Shown here in pieces: positions 1-6,470 of a DNA stretch of 26,493 nt (position 1 is its first letter; each line of letters starts with the position of its first letter). A program made the translations under genes and the position numbers. The notes under the pieces are model-generated. The model made no database searches. It was not told where the DNA came from and saw nothing but the letters and a program-made list of their open reading frames with translations. This DNA comes from an uncultured Bacteroidales bacterium. Lineage in GTDB: Bacteria > Bacteroidota > Bacteroidia > Bacteroidales > Muribaculaceae. The stretch spans positions 1-26,493 of the forward strand of contig URIC01000037.1 in assembly GCA_900547755.1 (NCBI GenBank), read 5' to 3'.

Positions 1-429
1 CTAACTCCAGTCGTGCAACACGAGGAGTACAGAGTCCATAAGGGCCTGGTCCGCAGTGGGCACATTGTTGATGTTGTAGACGGTTTCGTCAAATCCGGTG
101 TAGGCGTTAATGTCCGCGCCGAAACGGATACCCTTACTCTGAAGATACTCGAGCATCTTCTTGCCGGGATAATTCTTGGTGCCATTGAAGGCCATGTGTT
201 CCAGAAAGTGAGCCAGACCGAGCTGCTGGGGAGTCTCAAGTGTAGAGCCTACCTTCTGTGCGATGTAGAAGTTCGCACGTCCCTTGGGCTCTTCGTTGTG
301 AAGAACGTAGTAATTGAGCCCGTTGGGGAGCTGGCCATGGCGTACTTTCGGATTAAGGGGAAGCTCCTGCGCTCCCACGGTCATGACACAGAAAAGGAGC
401 ATGACCAGACCGATGAGTCTTTTTACCAT
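1..429 (-). CDS. M16 family zinc peptidase, N-terminal part only (truncated or stopped at window edge)
   Basis: The N-terminus is a signal peptide (Met-Val-Lys-Arg, then a hydrophobic stretch ending near Val-Gly-Ala at residues 18-20), so the product should be exported to the periplasm or outer envelope. Residues about 25-142 match the start of the insulinase/pitrilysin (M16) fold, with the inverted zinc motif HFLEH (residues 74-78) and the following AFNGT and NAYTGFDETVY stretches. M16 proteases are usually 400-950 residues with two to four homologous halves and cleave peptides in a clamshell chamber. Only 142 codons are present: codon 143, made of bases 3-1, reads TAG. This may be a real nonsense mutation or an artefact of the sequence end, so the gene is at least incomplete here. 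The start is ATG, about 100 nt below a possible promoter. Family assignment is secure; intactness is not. Confidence 0.85.
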   Translation of the reverse strand: MVKRLIGLVMLLFCVMTVGAQELPLNPKVRHGQLPNGLNYYVLHNEEPKGRANFYIAQKVGSTLETPQQLGLAHFLEHMAFNGTKNYPGKKMLEYLQSKGIRFGADINAYTGFDETVYNINNVPTADQALMDSVLLVLHDWS

Positions 430-528
430 AGTTGATTAATTTATTTAGGTTAGATATGAGTTTCGAGTTATATATTCTACGACATTGTCTGAAGCCTGTA
501 TCAATAAGCCTTCACAACTTTACACGGG

Positions 529-536
529 CAAAATTA
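529..536 (-). promoter_or_regulatory. possible -7 promoter box for the M16 peptidase gene
   Basis: The minus strand reads TAATTTTG, matching the Bacteroidetes -7 consensus TAnnTTTG, about 100 nt upstream of the M16 start codon. No TTTG or CTTG is found at the expected 19-21 nt further upstream, so this rests on one element. The rest of the 210-base gap (430-639) is AT-rich. It also holds a 12-bp palindrome at 625-636 just after the stop of the neighbouring regulator gene; I see no gene or clear terminator there. Confidence 0.3.
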
Positions 537-639
537 ACAAAAAAAGACGTATCCGAGTGTTAATTTCAATTAAAACTTAAGGCAAAAGTGTTTCAGCGTG
601 TAAAATTTGAGAAATAATAACATCTTAAGGTACCTTACT

Positions 640-1173
640 TCAGTGCATCAAGCCGTGAAGCATTGCAAAATGAGTGATGGCACTTACCGTGTGAAGCCCG
701 GTCTTTTCGGCAATATTCTTGCGATGCGTCAGGACTGTGTTCAGAGATATGGACAGCCTTGCCGCAATCTGGCGCGATGTAAGTCCCATGGCCGTATAAC
801 GCAGAACGTCTGTTTCACGCGGGGTAAGAGGACGGTGTGAGACTGAAATCTTGTCCTTATCGGCAAGACCTGCGAAAAGCCGACGGATTACAGCTGCGAT
901 TTCCTTCTCGGAAGCAAGCGGAGAGAGCATCGGCATTAGCGTATGGCCGGAGGGTACGGAGTTACTAACGAGGAGAACACTGTCAAGTTTGGGCATAAGA
1001 AATCGGGCGAGGGTGGCAAGGGCCGCAGCCGAGACCACATAGCAATCGGCATCCTGCCATCCCCGTTCCTCAATCGGATATATATCCACCTCATGTTCCG
1101 GGTAGCTCTCCCCTATCAGGGATTTGAAACCTCGGGAATAAAGAGCCGGCAGTCCGATTACCGCAATTTTCAT
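640..1173 (-). CDS. LuxR/NarL-type DNA-binding protein with degenerate receiver domain
   Basis: Residues 116-177 form a GerE/LuxR helix-turn-helix (LTPRETDVLRYTAMGLTSRQ, then IAARLSISLNTV and THRKNIAEKTGL), so the C-terminus binds DNA. The first ~105 residues have the size and beta-alpha pattern of a response-regulator receiver (MKIAVIGLPALYSRGFKSLI). However, the acidic pair normally after strand 1 is absent, and the position expected for the phosphorylated Asp reads ADCYVVSAA. Phosphorylation by a histidine kinase therefore looks unlikely, and no kinase gene is nearby. The start codon overlaps the stop of the 5-formyl-THF cyclo-ligase gene (ATGA), indicating translational coupling as the last gene of that block. 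Such small pseudo-receiver regulators are common in Bacteroidetes, and their targets are mostly unknown. No target can be inferred here. Confidence 0.85.
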   Translation of the reverse strand: MKIAVIGLPALYSRGFKSLIGESYPEHEVDIYPIEERGWQDADCYVVSAAALATLARFLMPKLDSVLLVSNSVPSGHTLMPMLSPLASEKEIAAVIRRLFAGLADKDKISVSHRPLTPRETDVLRYTAMGLTSRQIAARLSISLNTVLTHRKNIAEKTGLHTVSAITHFAMLHGLMH

Positions 1174-1724
1174 TTTTGGGAAGTGAAATAGACGGTACGG
1201 TCTGTAATGACTATATCCATCGGCACATCGTGGGGTTCGGCGGGCAATTCGTCCACTATCTGGAAGTGATAGGCCACACCGATTTTTGTCGCCTTTGTGG
1301 TTGCAAGCAGGCGGTCATAATAACCTTTGCCGCGCCCCAGCCGATTCCCTTTGCTGTCAAAAGCGACACCTGGCGTCACTATCAGCTCAAGTTTGTCAGG
1401 GTCTATCAAATCGTCGCCCGTGGGTTCTTCTATATGGAACGAGCCCAATTCAAGGCGTGACTGTTCGTAAGGCAGAATGTCAAGATTGACACCGTTCACT
1501 CTGGGAAGATAAAAGTGTTTCTTCCCGCCCCACTTCTTAAGGAAAGCGTGTGTGCTGACCTCGTCCGGCAGGGAGTGGTACAGAAGTATGTGCTCCGCCA
1601 CAAGGAATGGAGCGCTCTTCTCCAGTAATGCGAACACAGCGTCGGCGGCGCTCATTTTCTCATCCTCTGAGAGCATGAGGCGCATATTCTTGATTTTTCT
1701 GCGAATCTCTTTCTTATCAATCAT
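1170..1724 (-). CDS. 5-formyltetrahydrofolate cyclo-ligase
   Basis: The enzyme converts 5-formyl-THF plus ATP to 5,10-methenyl-THF, returning the storage or dead-end folate to the one-carbon pool in the cytoplasm. The 184-residue length is normal for the family. The diagnostic ATP/substrate loop GNRLGRGKGYYDR is at residues 126-138, preceded by LIVTPGVAFD (114-123), and a basic N-terminus (KKEIRRKIKNMR) is typical. It lies 15 bp after the S41 protease gene and overlaps the next gene by 4 bp, so it is an internal gene of the dCMP deaminase-protease-cyclo-ligase-regulator block. The pairing with dCMP deaminase is sensible, since thymidylate synthesis consumes both dUMP and methylene-THF. That link is inference. 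The ATG start is well placed. Gene names in use elsewhere include ygfA, fau and MTHFS; none is clearly standard here. Confidence 0.93.
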   Translation of the reverse strand: MIDKKEIRRKIKNMRLMLSEDEKMSAADAVFALLEKSAPFLVAEHILLYHSLPDEVSTHAFLKKWGGKKHFYLPRVNGVNLDILPYEQSRLELGSFHIEEPTGDDLIDPDKLELIVTPGVAFDSKGNRLGRGKGYYDRLLATTKATKIGVAYHFQIVDELPAEPHDVPMDIVITDRTVYFTSQK

Positions 1725-1739
1725 AGTCTTAACATATAA

Positions 1740-3365
1740 TTACCTCGAAATCGGGGAGGCGGGCAACTTGCCTTTTTTTAAAACGTCCAAAGCCACCTCT
1801 ATTGTTCGGTCGGTAAGATTGAAAACTTTGTAGAACTGGTCATATCCAAGCAAATCGCGAACCACAAAAGCCTTAATCTGACCGAGCATAACCGGAGCGG
1901 AAATATCAATATAGTACCATTGGGCAGGCATTCCTTTGCTTTCCGCATAATCGGCGAAACCTTCAAGGAGCAAATCATCCGAGGGAAGCAGGCGGAGTAC
2001 CTGTGAGGCGCTCTTCATCCCCCTGGCCAGAGAGCGGTAGCGGTCCGCCAACATAAACGAGTACTGCTGAATGAGTCCCGCATTGTTGACACCTATATAG
2101 TAAGAGGTGATGTAAGTAGTGTCCTCGGGCACAAAATAATCCGGCATGATGCCTCCGCCGCCGTAAACCGTACGTCCCCCCTTGGTGCGGAACGGTCTGG
2201 TACGGTCAAGCTGTATGGAGTCCATATAGAAGAACTCGCCTCGTTTGTAGCGGTTCATTATGTCCATCTCGTAGGATATGACGTCCCCTATCTTATATTC
2301 CTTCTGGATACTGCGGCCCGAAGGGGTATAATAGCGGGCCACAGTGAGACGGATAGCGGAATTGTCGGGCAGAGTCGCCTGGGTCTGGACAAGGCCCTTG
2401 CCGTAAGAACGTCTGCCTACCACCGGACCACGGTCATTGTCCTGAATAGCGCCGGCGATAATCTCGGAGGCGGATGCCGAATACTCGTTGATAAGCACAG
2501 CCACAGGCATACGTGTCAGTATCCCGGTGCCGTCGGATATGGCGGACATACGATTGTCCGCCGTGCGGGCTTTGGTGAAGACAATCTTGCGGTTCGCAGG
2601 CAGGAACTGATTGACGATAAGGATAGCCTGGTCCATGTATCCGCCGGGATTGTCCCTCAGGTCAAGGATAAGGCTCTTGGCCCCTTCGGCCTGCAACCTG
2701 AGCATGGCATCCATAAATTCGGTATAGGAAGAAGGAGTGAACTTGGATAGCTTGATATAACCGGTCATCCTGTCTTCCAGCAGATAAGCGGCATCGACGG
2801 TATTGACCGGGATGTCGGCACGTGTCACTGAGAAATGGGTGGAATTGGGGGAGTTCTGACGCTTTATCTCAAGGTCAACCACAGTTCCCTTTTTGCCTCG
2901 GAGAAGTCTGAACACGTCTTCGTTTGTCACCGCAGGACCGGCCAATGGTTCTCCATCGGCCGAGATAATACGGTCACCGGCCATAATGCCTAACTTTTCG
3001 GCAGGGCCGCCCACGATAGCGTCAATGACAGTGACAGTGTCCGCCACAATCTGGAAGCTGATACCGACACCGGAAAATGAACCTTCCAGGTCTTCGTTGA
3101 CCGACTGGAGGTCCGAGGCAGGAATGTATTCGGAATGAGGGTCAAGACTTTTGAAAAGGGCGGTCAAGGCCATATCCATCAACCGGTCTTCATTGACGGT
3201 ATCCACATATTGCTCTTTAATCAGCTGCAAAGCCCGGCTCAGTTTGTCGTCGGCCTCGATGCCGGCAGTGTCTATTGCCCTGTTGCGACCTATAAGGATG
3301 CCGAGGGCGAAAATCAACAAGGCGCATATCGGAATGAGTATGGCCTGAAGTGATTTGCGGTTCAT
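1740..3365 (-). CDS. S41 family C-terminal processing peptidase (CtpA/Prc-like)
   Basis: This is a membrane-anchored or exported serine protease that trims C-termini of envelope proteins. An N-terminal hydrophobic segment (about residues 8-26) precedes a helical region, a PDZ domain (about 90-170, with GVGISFQI and DRIISADGEPL) and the S41 catalytic domain. The Ser/Lys dyad is visible as Ser298 in EYSASASE and Lys323 in RRSYGKG, with the 25-residue spacing usual for the family. A C-terminal extension of about 150 residues follows the catalytic core. The open frame extends to a TTG at 3380, but the ATG at 3365 gives a compact Met-Asn-Arg-Lys signal-anchor start and is preferred. The gap to the dCMP deaminase gene is then 30 bp, and the cyclo-ligase gene follows 15 bp downstream. 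The substrate is unknown. Confidence 0.93.
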   Translation of the reverse strand: MNRKSLQAILIPICALLIFALGILIGRNRAIDTAGIEADDKLSRALQLIKEQYVDTVNEDRLMDMALTALFKSLDPHSEYIPASDLQSVNEDLEGSFSGVGISFQIVADTVTVIDAIVGGPAEKLGIMAGDRIISADGEPLAGPAVTNEDVFRLLRGKKGTVVDLEIKRQNSPNSTHFSVTRADIPVNTVDAAYLLEDRMTGYIKLSKFTPSSYTEFMDAMLRLQAEGAKSLILDLRDNPGGYMDQAILIVNQFLPANRKIVFTKARTADNRMSAISDGTGILTRMPVAVLINEYSASASEIIAGAIQDNDRGPVVGRRSYGKGLVQTQATLPDNSAIRLTVARYYTPSGRSIQKEYKIGDVISYEMDIMNRYKRGEFFYMDSIQLDRTRPFRTKGGRTVYGGGGIMPDYFVPEDTTYITSYYIGVNNAGLIQQYSFMLADRYRSLARGMKSASQVLRLLPSDDLLLEGFADYAESKGMPAQWYYIDISAPVMLGQIKAFVVRDLLGYDQFYKVFNLTDRTIEVALDVLKKGKLPASPISR

Positions 3366-3395
3366 TGTCGTATTACTCAATAATCTAACTCAGAG

Positions 3396-3824
3396 CTACA
3401 AGGGCAGATATATAGTTTCAATTCCGGCCCTCTCCAGCAAGTCGATACCGTCGGTGATGCGGTATTTCTCGGCATAAACCACACGGACTATGCCGGCCTG
3501 GATTATCAGTTTCGCGCACTCCACGCATGGAGATGCGGTTACATAAAGCGTGCTTCCTTCGCTGGAATTGTTGCTGCGGGCCACCTTGGTGATGGCATTT
3601 GCCTCCGCATGTAGCACATAGGGGAAAGTGACATCCGTCTCATCCTCGCAAATATTCGGGAAGCCGGATGGAGTGCCGTTGAACCCGTCGGAGATAATCA
3701 TGTTGTCCTTCACCATAATAGCTCCTACCTTACGCCGGTTGCAGTAAGAGTTTTCAGCCCAGATTGTAGCCATGCGCAGGTAACGTGTGTCCAGCTGATG
3801 CTGTTTGTTTTCGGAAGCTGACAT
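3396..3824 (-). CDS. deoxycytidylate (dCMP) deaminase family protein
   Basis: This is a zinc-dependent cytidine/deoxycytidylate deaminase fold protein that likely converts dCMP to dUMP, feeding thymidylate synthesis. The catalytic zinc signature is complete: HAE at residues 72-74, with Glu74 as proton shuttle, and PCVEC at 99-103. The NRRKVGAIMVK segment (29-39) and the length of 142 residues fit the ComEB/dCMP deaminase family. It is the first gene of a block with the S41 protease, 5-formyl-THF cyclo-ligase and a LuxR-type regulator. A strong hairpin with a T-run in the coding sense lies 16 nt before its ATG. That hairpin probably ends trxB transcription, so this gene either needs a promoter I could not identify or depends on read-through. 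ComEB-like competence proteins share the fold, but nothing else here suggests that role. Confidence 0.9.
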   Translation of the reverse strand: MSASENKQHQLDTRYLRMATIWAENSYCNRRKVGAIMVKDNMIISDGFNGTPSGFPNICEDETDVTFPYVLHAEANAITKVARSNNSSEGSTLYVTASPCVECAKLIIQAGIVRVVYAEKYRITDGIDLLERAGIETIYLPL

Positions 3825-3840
3825 ATTAAAAAATTATCAG

Positions 3841-3870
3841 GCAGGGAAGCGACTGTGGCCGCTTCCCTGC
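3841..3870 (-). terminator. intrinsic terminator after trxB (abuts the dCMP deaminase start)
   Basis: An 11-bp perfect stem (GCAGGGAAGCG pairing with CGCTTCCCTGC) encloses an 8-nt loop. On the minus strand it is followed, after a few bases, by a TTTTTT run at about 3829-3834. It lies 62 nt beyond the trxB stop codon and ends 16 nt before the ATG of the next gene. It works as a terminator for trxB by structure; a regulatory role for the downstream gene is only a possibility. Confidence 0.8.
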
Positions 3871-3931
3871 ATATTCAAAAGAATAGAGGCTTGTTAAAAA
3901 TCAGGGAACGAAAACGCAACCTGGAGACGTA

Positions 3932-4870
3932 TCAATGTTCCAGCAGGAAGCGCTCTACGTCAATAGCGGCCTTGCAGCCCATACCGGCAGCGGTGATTGC
4001 CTGACGGTAACGGGGGTCCGCCACGTCTCCGGCAGCGAACACACCCTCTACATTAGTGGCTGTGGTGCCGTCGAAAGTCTTTATGTAACCCTGATGGTCA
4101 CGCTCGATGGCAGGCTCGAAGACAGCGGTATTGGGACGATGTCCGATAGCCAGGAAAAAGCCGTCAATGTCAATGTCATACTTCTCCTCTTCAGGTGTGC
4201 CCATGAAGCGTACCAGATGCGCGCCCTCCACGCCGTCCTCGCCAAAGAGTCCGAGCGTGTTGGTATTGAACAGAATCTTTATGTTTGCAGTGTCAAGGAC
4301 ACGGCGCTGCATGACTTTAGAGGCACGCAGGTGGTCTTTGCGGACAATCAGGTATACTTCTTTTGCAAGAGTGCTGAGGTAAAGAGCCTCCTCACAAGCA
4401 GTGTCACCGCCGCCTACCACAGCGACTTTCTTCTTGCGATAGAAGAATCCGTCGCAGGTAGCGCAGGCGCTCACACCCATTCCGCGATATTTCTCCTCGT
4501 CGGGAAGGCCGAGGTACTTGGCGGAGGCACCGGTAGCTATAATGATTGTGTCGGCTATCACCTCGTCGCCACGGTCTGTGACACAGCGGAAAGGACGTTC
4601 AGAAAAATCCACTTCACTGATGGTGTCCGGACGCACATCGGCGCCAAAACGCTGAGCCTGCTGTTTGAACTGGGCCATCATTTCCGTACCGTTGATACCC
4701 TCCGGATAACCGGGGAAGTTCTCGATGTCGGTAGTGATAGTCAGCTGGCCGCCGGGCTGCATACCCTCGAAAAGAATAGGATTCAGATTGGCACGCGAGG
4801 TATAAATAGCGGCTGTGTATCCGGCAGGACCGGAACCGATTATCAGACAACGAGTTTTAATTGTTTCCAT
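3932..4870 (-). CDS. trxB: thioredoxin-disulfide reductase
   Basis: This cytoplasmic FAD enzyme passes electrons from NADPH to thioredoxin, supporting ribonucleotide reductase and redox repair. The order of motifs is canonical: FAD-binding GSGPAGYTA (12-20), PGGQL (39-43), the redox-active CATC at residues 136-139, the NADPH-binding GGGDTA (153-158), and the C-terminal FAD motif GVFAAGDVADPRYRQAITAA. At 312 residues it has the normal low-molecular-weight TrxR length. The gene is monocistronic as far as the sequence shows. A full Bacteroidetes promoter lies about 110 nt upstream and a strong terminator follows the stop. The 5' leader of about 105 nt is longer than for its neighbours, but I see no recognisable riboswitch in it. 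A thioredoxin gene is not in the window. Confidence 0.97.
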   Translation of the reverse strand: METIKTRCLIIGSGPAGYTAAIYTSRANLNPILFEGMQPGGQLTITTDIENFPGYPEGINGTEMMAQFKQQAQRFGADVRPDTISEVDFSERPFRCVTDRGDEVIADTIIIATGASAKYLGLPDEEKYRGMGVSACATCDGFFYRKKKVAVVGGGDTACEEALYLSTLAKEVYLIVRKDHLRASKVMQRRVLDTANIKILFNTNTLGLFGEDGVEGAHLVRFMGTPEEEKYDIDIDGFFLAIGHRPNTAVFEPAIERDHQGYIKTFDGTTATNVEGVFAAGDVADPRYRQAITAAGMGCKAAIDVERFLLEH

Positions 4871-4980
4871 ATTAACAAAAAGTTTATGTCTTAATTTATT
4901 GATTCACTTGATTTAACACCCTTGACATTCAAGTCTTGATAAAGAATCATACTGTACCTTGGAGGGGTGATTTCTGTCTG

Positions 4981-5011
4981 CAAATATAGTCATTCCTGCG
5001 CAGACTGCAAA
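4981..5011 (-). promoter_or_regulatory. promoter of trxB
   Basis: On the minus strand TTTG (5011-5008) is followed by a 19-nt spacer and TATATTTG (4988-4981), an exact match to the Bacteroidetes -33/-7 pattern TTTG-N19..21-TAnnTTTG. Transcription would begin near 4977, leaving a leader of about 105 nt before the trxB ATG at 4870. The promoter lies between the pyrC stop (5054) and trxB. Confidence 0.75.
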
Positions 5012-5053
5012 ATCAAGGTCGGATTTTAAGGTCATTTAAAGTCCCATTTTTAG

Positions 5054-6400
5054 CTATTTTCCAAATTTAAGAGGCATGGCGGACCTGTTCAGTTCATTGA
5101 TTCTGGATAATTCGCTATACACTTCACGGCCATTTACCCATGTACGTATCACTTTGCTGCGCAATGTTGTGCCTTCGAGAGGACTCCATCCGCATTTACT
5201 GAGAATGATACCCGGCCTCACTTCTGTACATCTTTCCGGGTCAACCTGAACGAGGTCAGCGGCATAGCCTTCGCGGATATATCCCCGGCCCTGGATGCCG
5301 AAGGTGTCTGCCTGCGCATGGCACATACGGCGGACAACCGTCTCTAACGAGAACTCTCCCTGTAAGGCCAGGTCCAGCATCGCGGGTAACGAGAACTGCA
5401 CCATAGGCATACCGGAAGGAGCTGTGAAAAGACTCTGATTCTTTTCTTCGAGGGTATGCGGCGCGTGGTCAGTACTGACCGTGGAAATTATGCCGCTACG
5501 GACCGCCTGCCTCAGGGCCTTGCGGTGCATGGCGCTTTTGACAGCCGGATTGCATTTTATGCGGGTACCGAGGCTCTCATAATCCTCGTCACAGAAACGG
5601 AGATGAGCAACACACGCCTCAGCGGTGATATTCGGGCAGTCCGCTGAGAACAGGTCAAGTTCCTGAGCGGTGGTAAGGTGCATGACATGCAAGCGCGTAC
5701 CGAATTTCCGGGCCAGACTTACGGCATGAGCCGTGGATTTATAGCAAGCCAGGACATCACGTATCTGCGGATGCCAACTGATTTCGGGATTTCGGTCGCC
5801 GGCATAAAGCGATTTCACAGCCTCCATATTGGTACGAATGGTAGATTCGTCCTCGCAGTGGGTGGCGATGAGTACAGGCAGCTTGAAGATTTCAGCCAAA
5901 GTATCGTCACCATCTACCAACATTCCTCCGGTAGATGAACCCATGAACAGTTTAACACCGGGAACACGGCTGTAATCCACTGCTTCGAGTACATCCAAAT
6001 TAGTGCGGGAAGCCCCAATCCAGAAGCTGAAATTGGCCATAGAGTCGGAAGATGCGCGGCGGAATTTGTCCTCGAGCGCCTCAAGGGAAACTGTCACAGG
6101 GTTGGTGTTAGGCATTTCCATATAGGAAGTGACACCTCCGGCTACCGCCGCACGGCTTTCGCTGAAAACGGTCGCCTTATGCTCACCGCCAGGTTCACGA
6201 AAGTGTACGTGGGAGTCAATGACACCCGGCAGCAGCAAATTTCCCTTAAGGTCTGTGGCGGCACATCCGGAGCGGTGTCCGTATTTTCCCTGTGCGCTAT
6301 CCCCTATCTCTGTAATGATACCCTCCTCGGAAATTTCCACATAACCTTTGAATATACGGTCTTCATTGACTATCAATGCGTTGTATAGTATCTGCTTCAT
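5054..6400 (-). CDS. pyrC: dihydroorotase
   Basis: Dihydroorotase closes carbamoyl-aspartate to dihydroorotate, step three of de novo pyrimidine synthesis, in the cytoplasm. The amidohydrolase metal ligands are visible: His64 and His66 in DSHVHFREPG, Lys150 in GVKLFMGSS (the carboxylated bridging lysine), His181 in ATHCED, His241 in HVMHLTTAQE and Asp311 in STDHAPHT. The 448-residue length and the FREPG motif place it in the class I/AllB-like group rather than the short E. coli type. Allantoinase is a near relative, but the absence of purine-degradation genes and the presence of pyrK and pyrD about 5 kb upstream on the same strand favour dihydroorotase. It follows dcp with a 70-bp gap. A GC-rich hairpin there ends 16 nt before the ATG. 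Confidence 0.93.
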   Translation of the reverse strand: MKQILYNALIVNEDRIFKGYVEISEEGIITEIGDSAQGKYGHRSGCAATDLKGNLLLPGVIDSHVHFREPGGEHKATVFSESRAAVAGGVTSYMEMPNTNPVTVSLEALEDKFRRASSDSMANFSFWIGASRTNLDVLEAVDYSRVPGVKLFMGSSTGGMLVDGDDTLAEIFKLPVLIATHCEDESTIRTNMEAVKSLYAGDRNPEISWHPQIRDVLACYKSTAHAVSLARKFGTRLHVMHLTTAQELDLFSADCPNITAEACVAHLRFCDEDYESLGTRIKCNPAVKSAMHRKALRQAVRSGIISTVSTDHAPHTLEEKNQSLFTAPSGMPMVQFSLPAMLDLALQGEFSLETVVRRMCHAQADTFGIQGRGYIREGYAADLVQVDPERCTEVRPGIILSKCGWSPLEGTTLRSKVIRTWVNGREVYSELSRINELNRSAMPLKFGK

Positions 6401-6416
6401 AGCTGTCTATATAAAT

Positions 6417-6450
6417 GCCCCGCAGGCTGACTCAAATCGGTCTGCGGGGC
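6417..6450 (-). terminator. hairpin between dcp and pyrC, probable dcp terminator
   Basis: A 9-bp perfect GC-rich stem (GCCCCGCAG with CTGCGGGGC) encloses a 16-nt loop. On the minus strand it is followed by ATTTATATAG, an imperfect U-rich tail. It begins 20 nt after the dcp stop and ends 16 nt before the pyrC ATG. I found no separate pyrC promoter between hairpin and start, so partial read-through or attenuation is possible. Confidence 0.6.
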
Positions 6451-6470
6451 CAAAATGCTGTCAGTGACAA

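Noticed and set aside
625..636. Palindrome TAAGGTACCTTA just after the stop of the LuxR-type gene
   Set aside because: It has no loop and no U-run in the direction of transcription, so it is not a convincing terminator. A 12-bp palindrome alone is weak evidence for an operator.
3366..3380. TTG start for the S41 protease
   Set aside because: An ATG five codons downstream gives a normal Met-Asn-Arg-Lys signal anchor; the extra residues add nothing recognisable.
3935..4894. Long open frame (319 codons) on the plus strand opposite trxB
   Set aside because: The minus strand encodes a complete TrxB with all motifs. The opposite frame has no recognisable domain and arises from codon bias.
4871..4980. 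Riboswitch in the ~105-nt trxB leader
   Set aside because: Only a 5-bp stem (CTTGA/TCAAG) is visible, with no match to a riboswitch fold I know.
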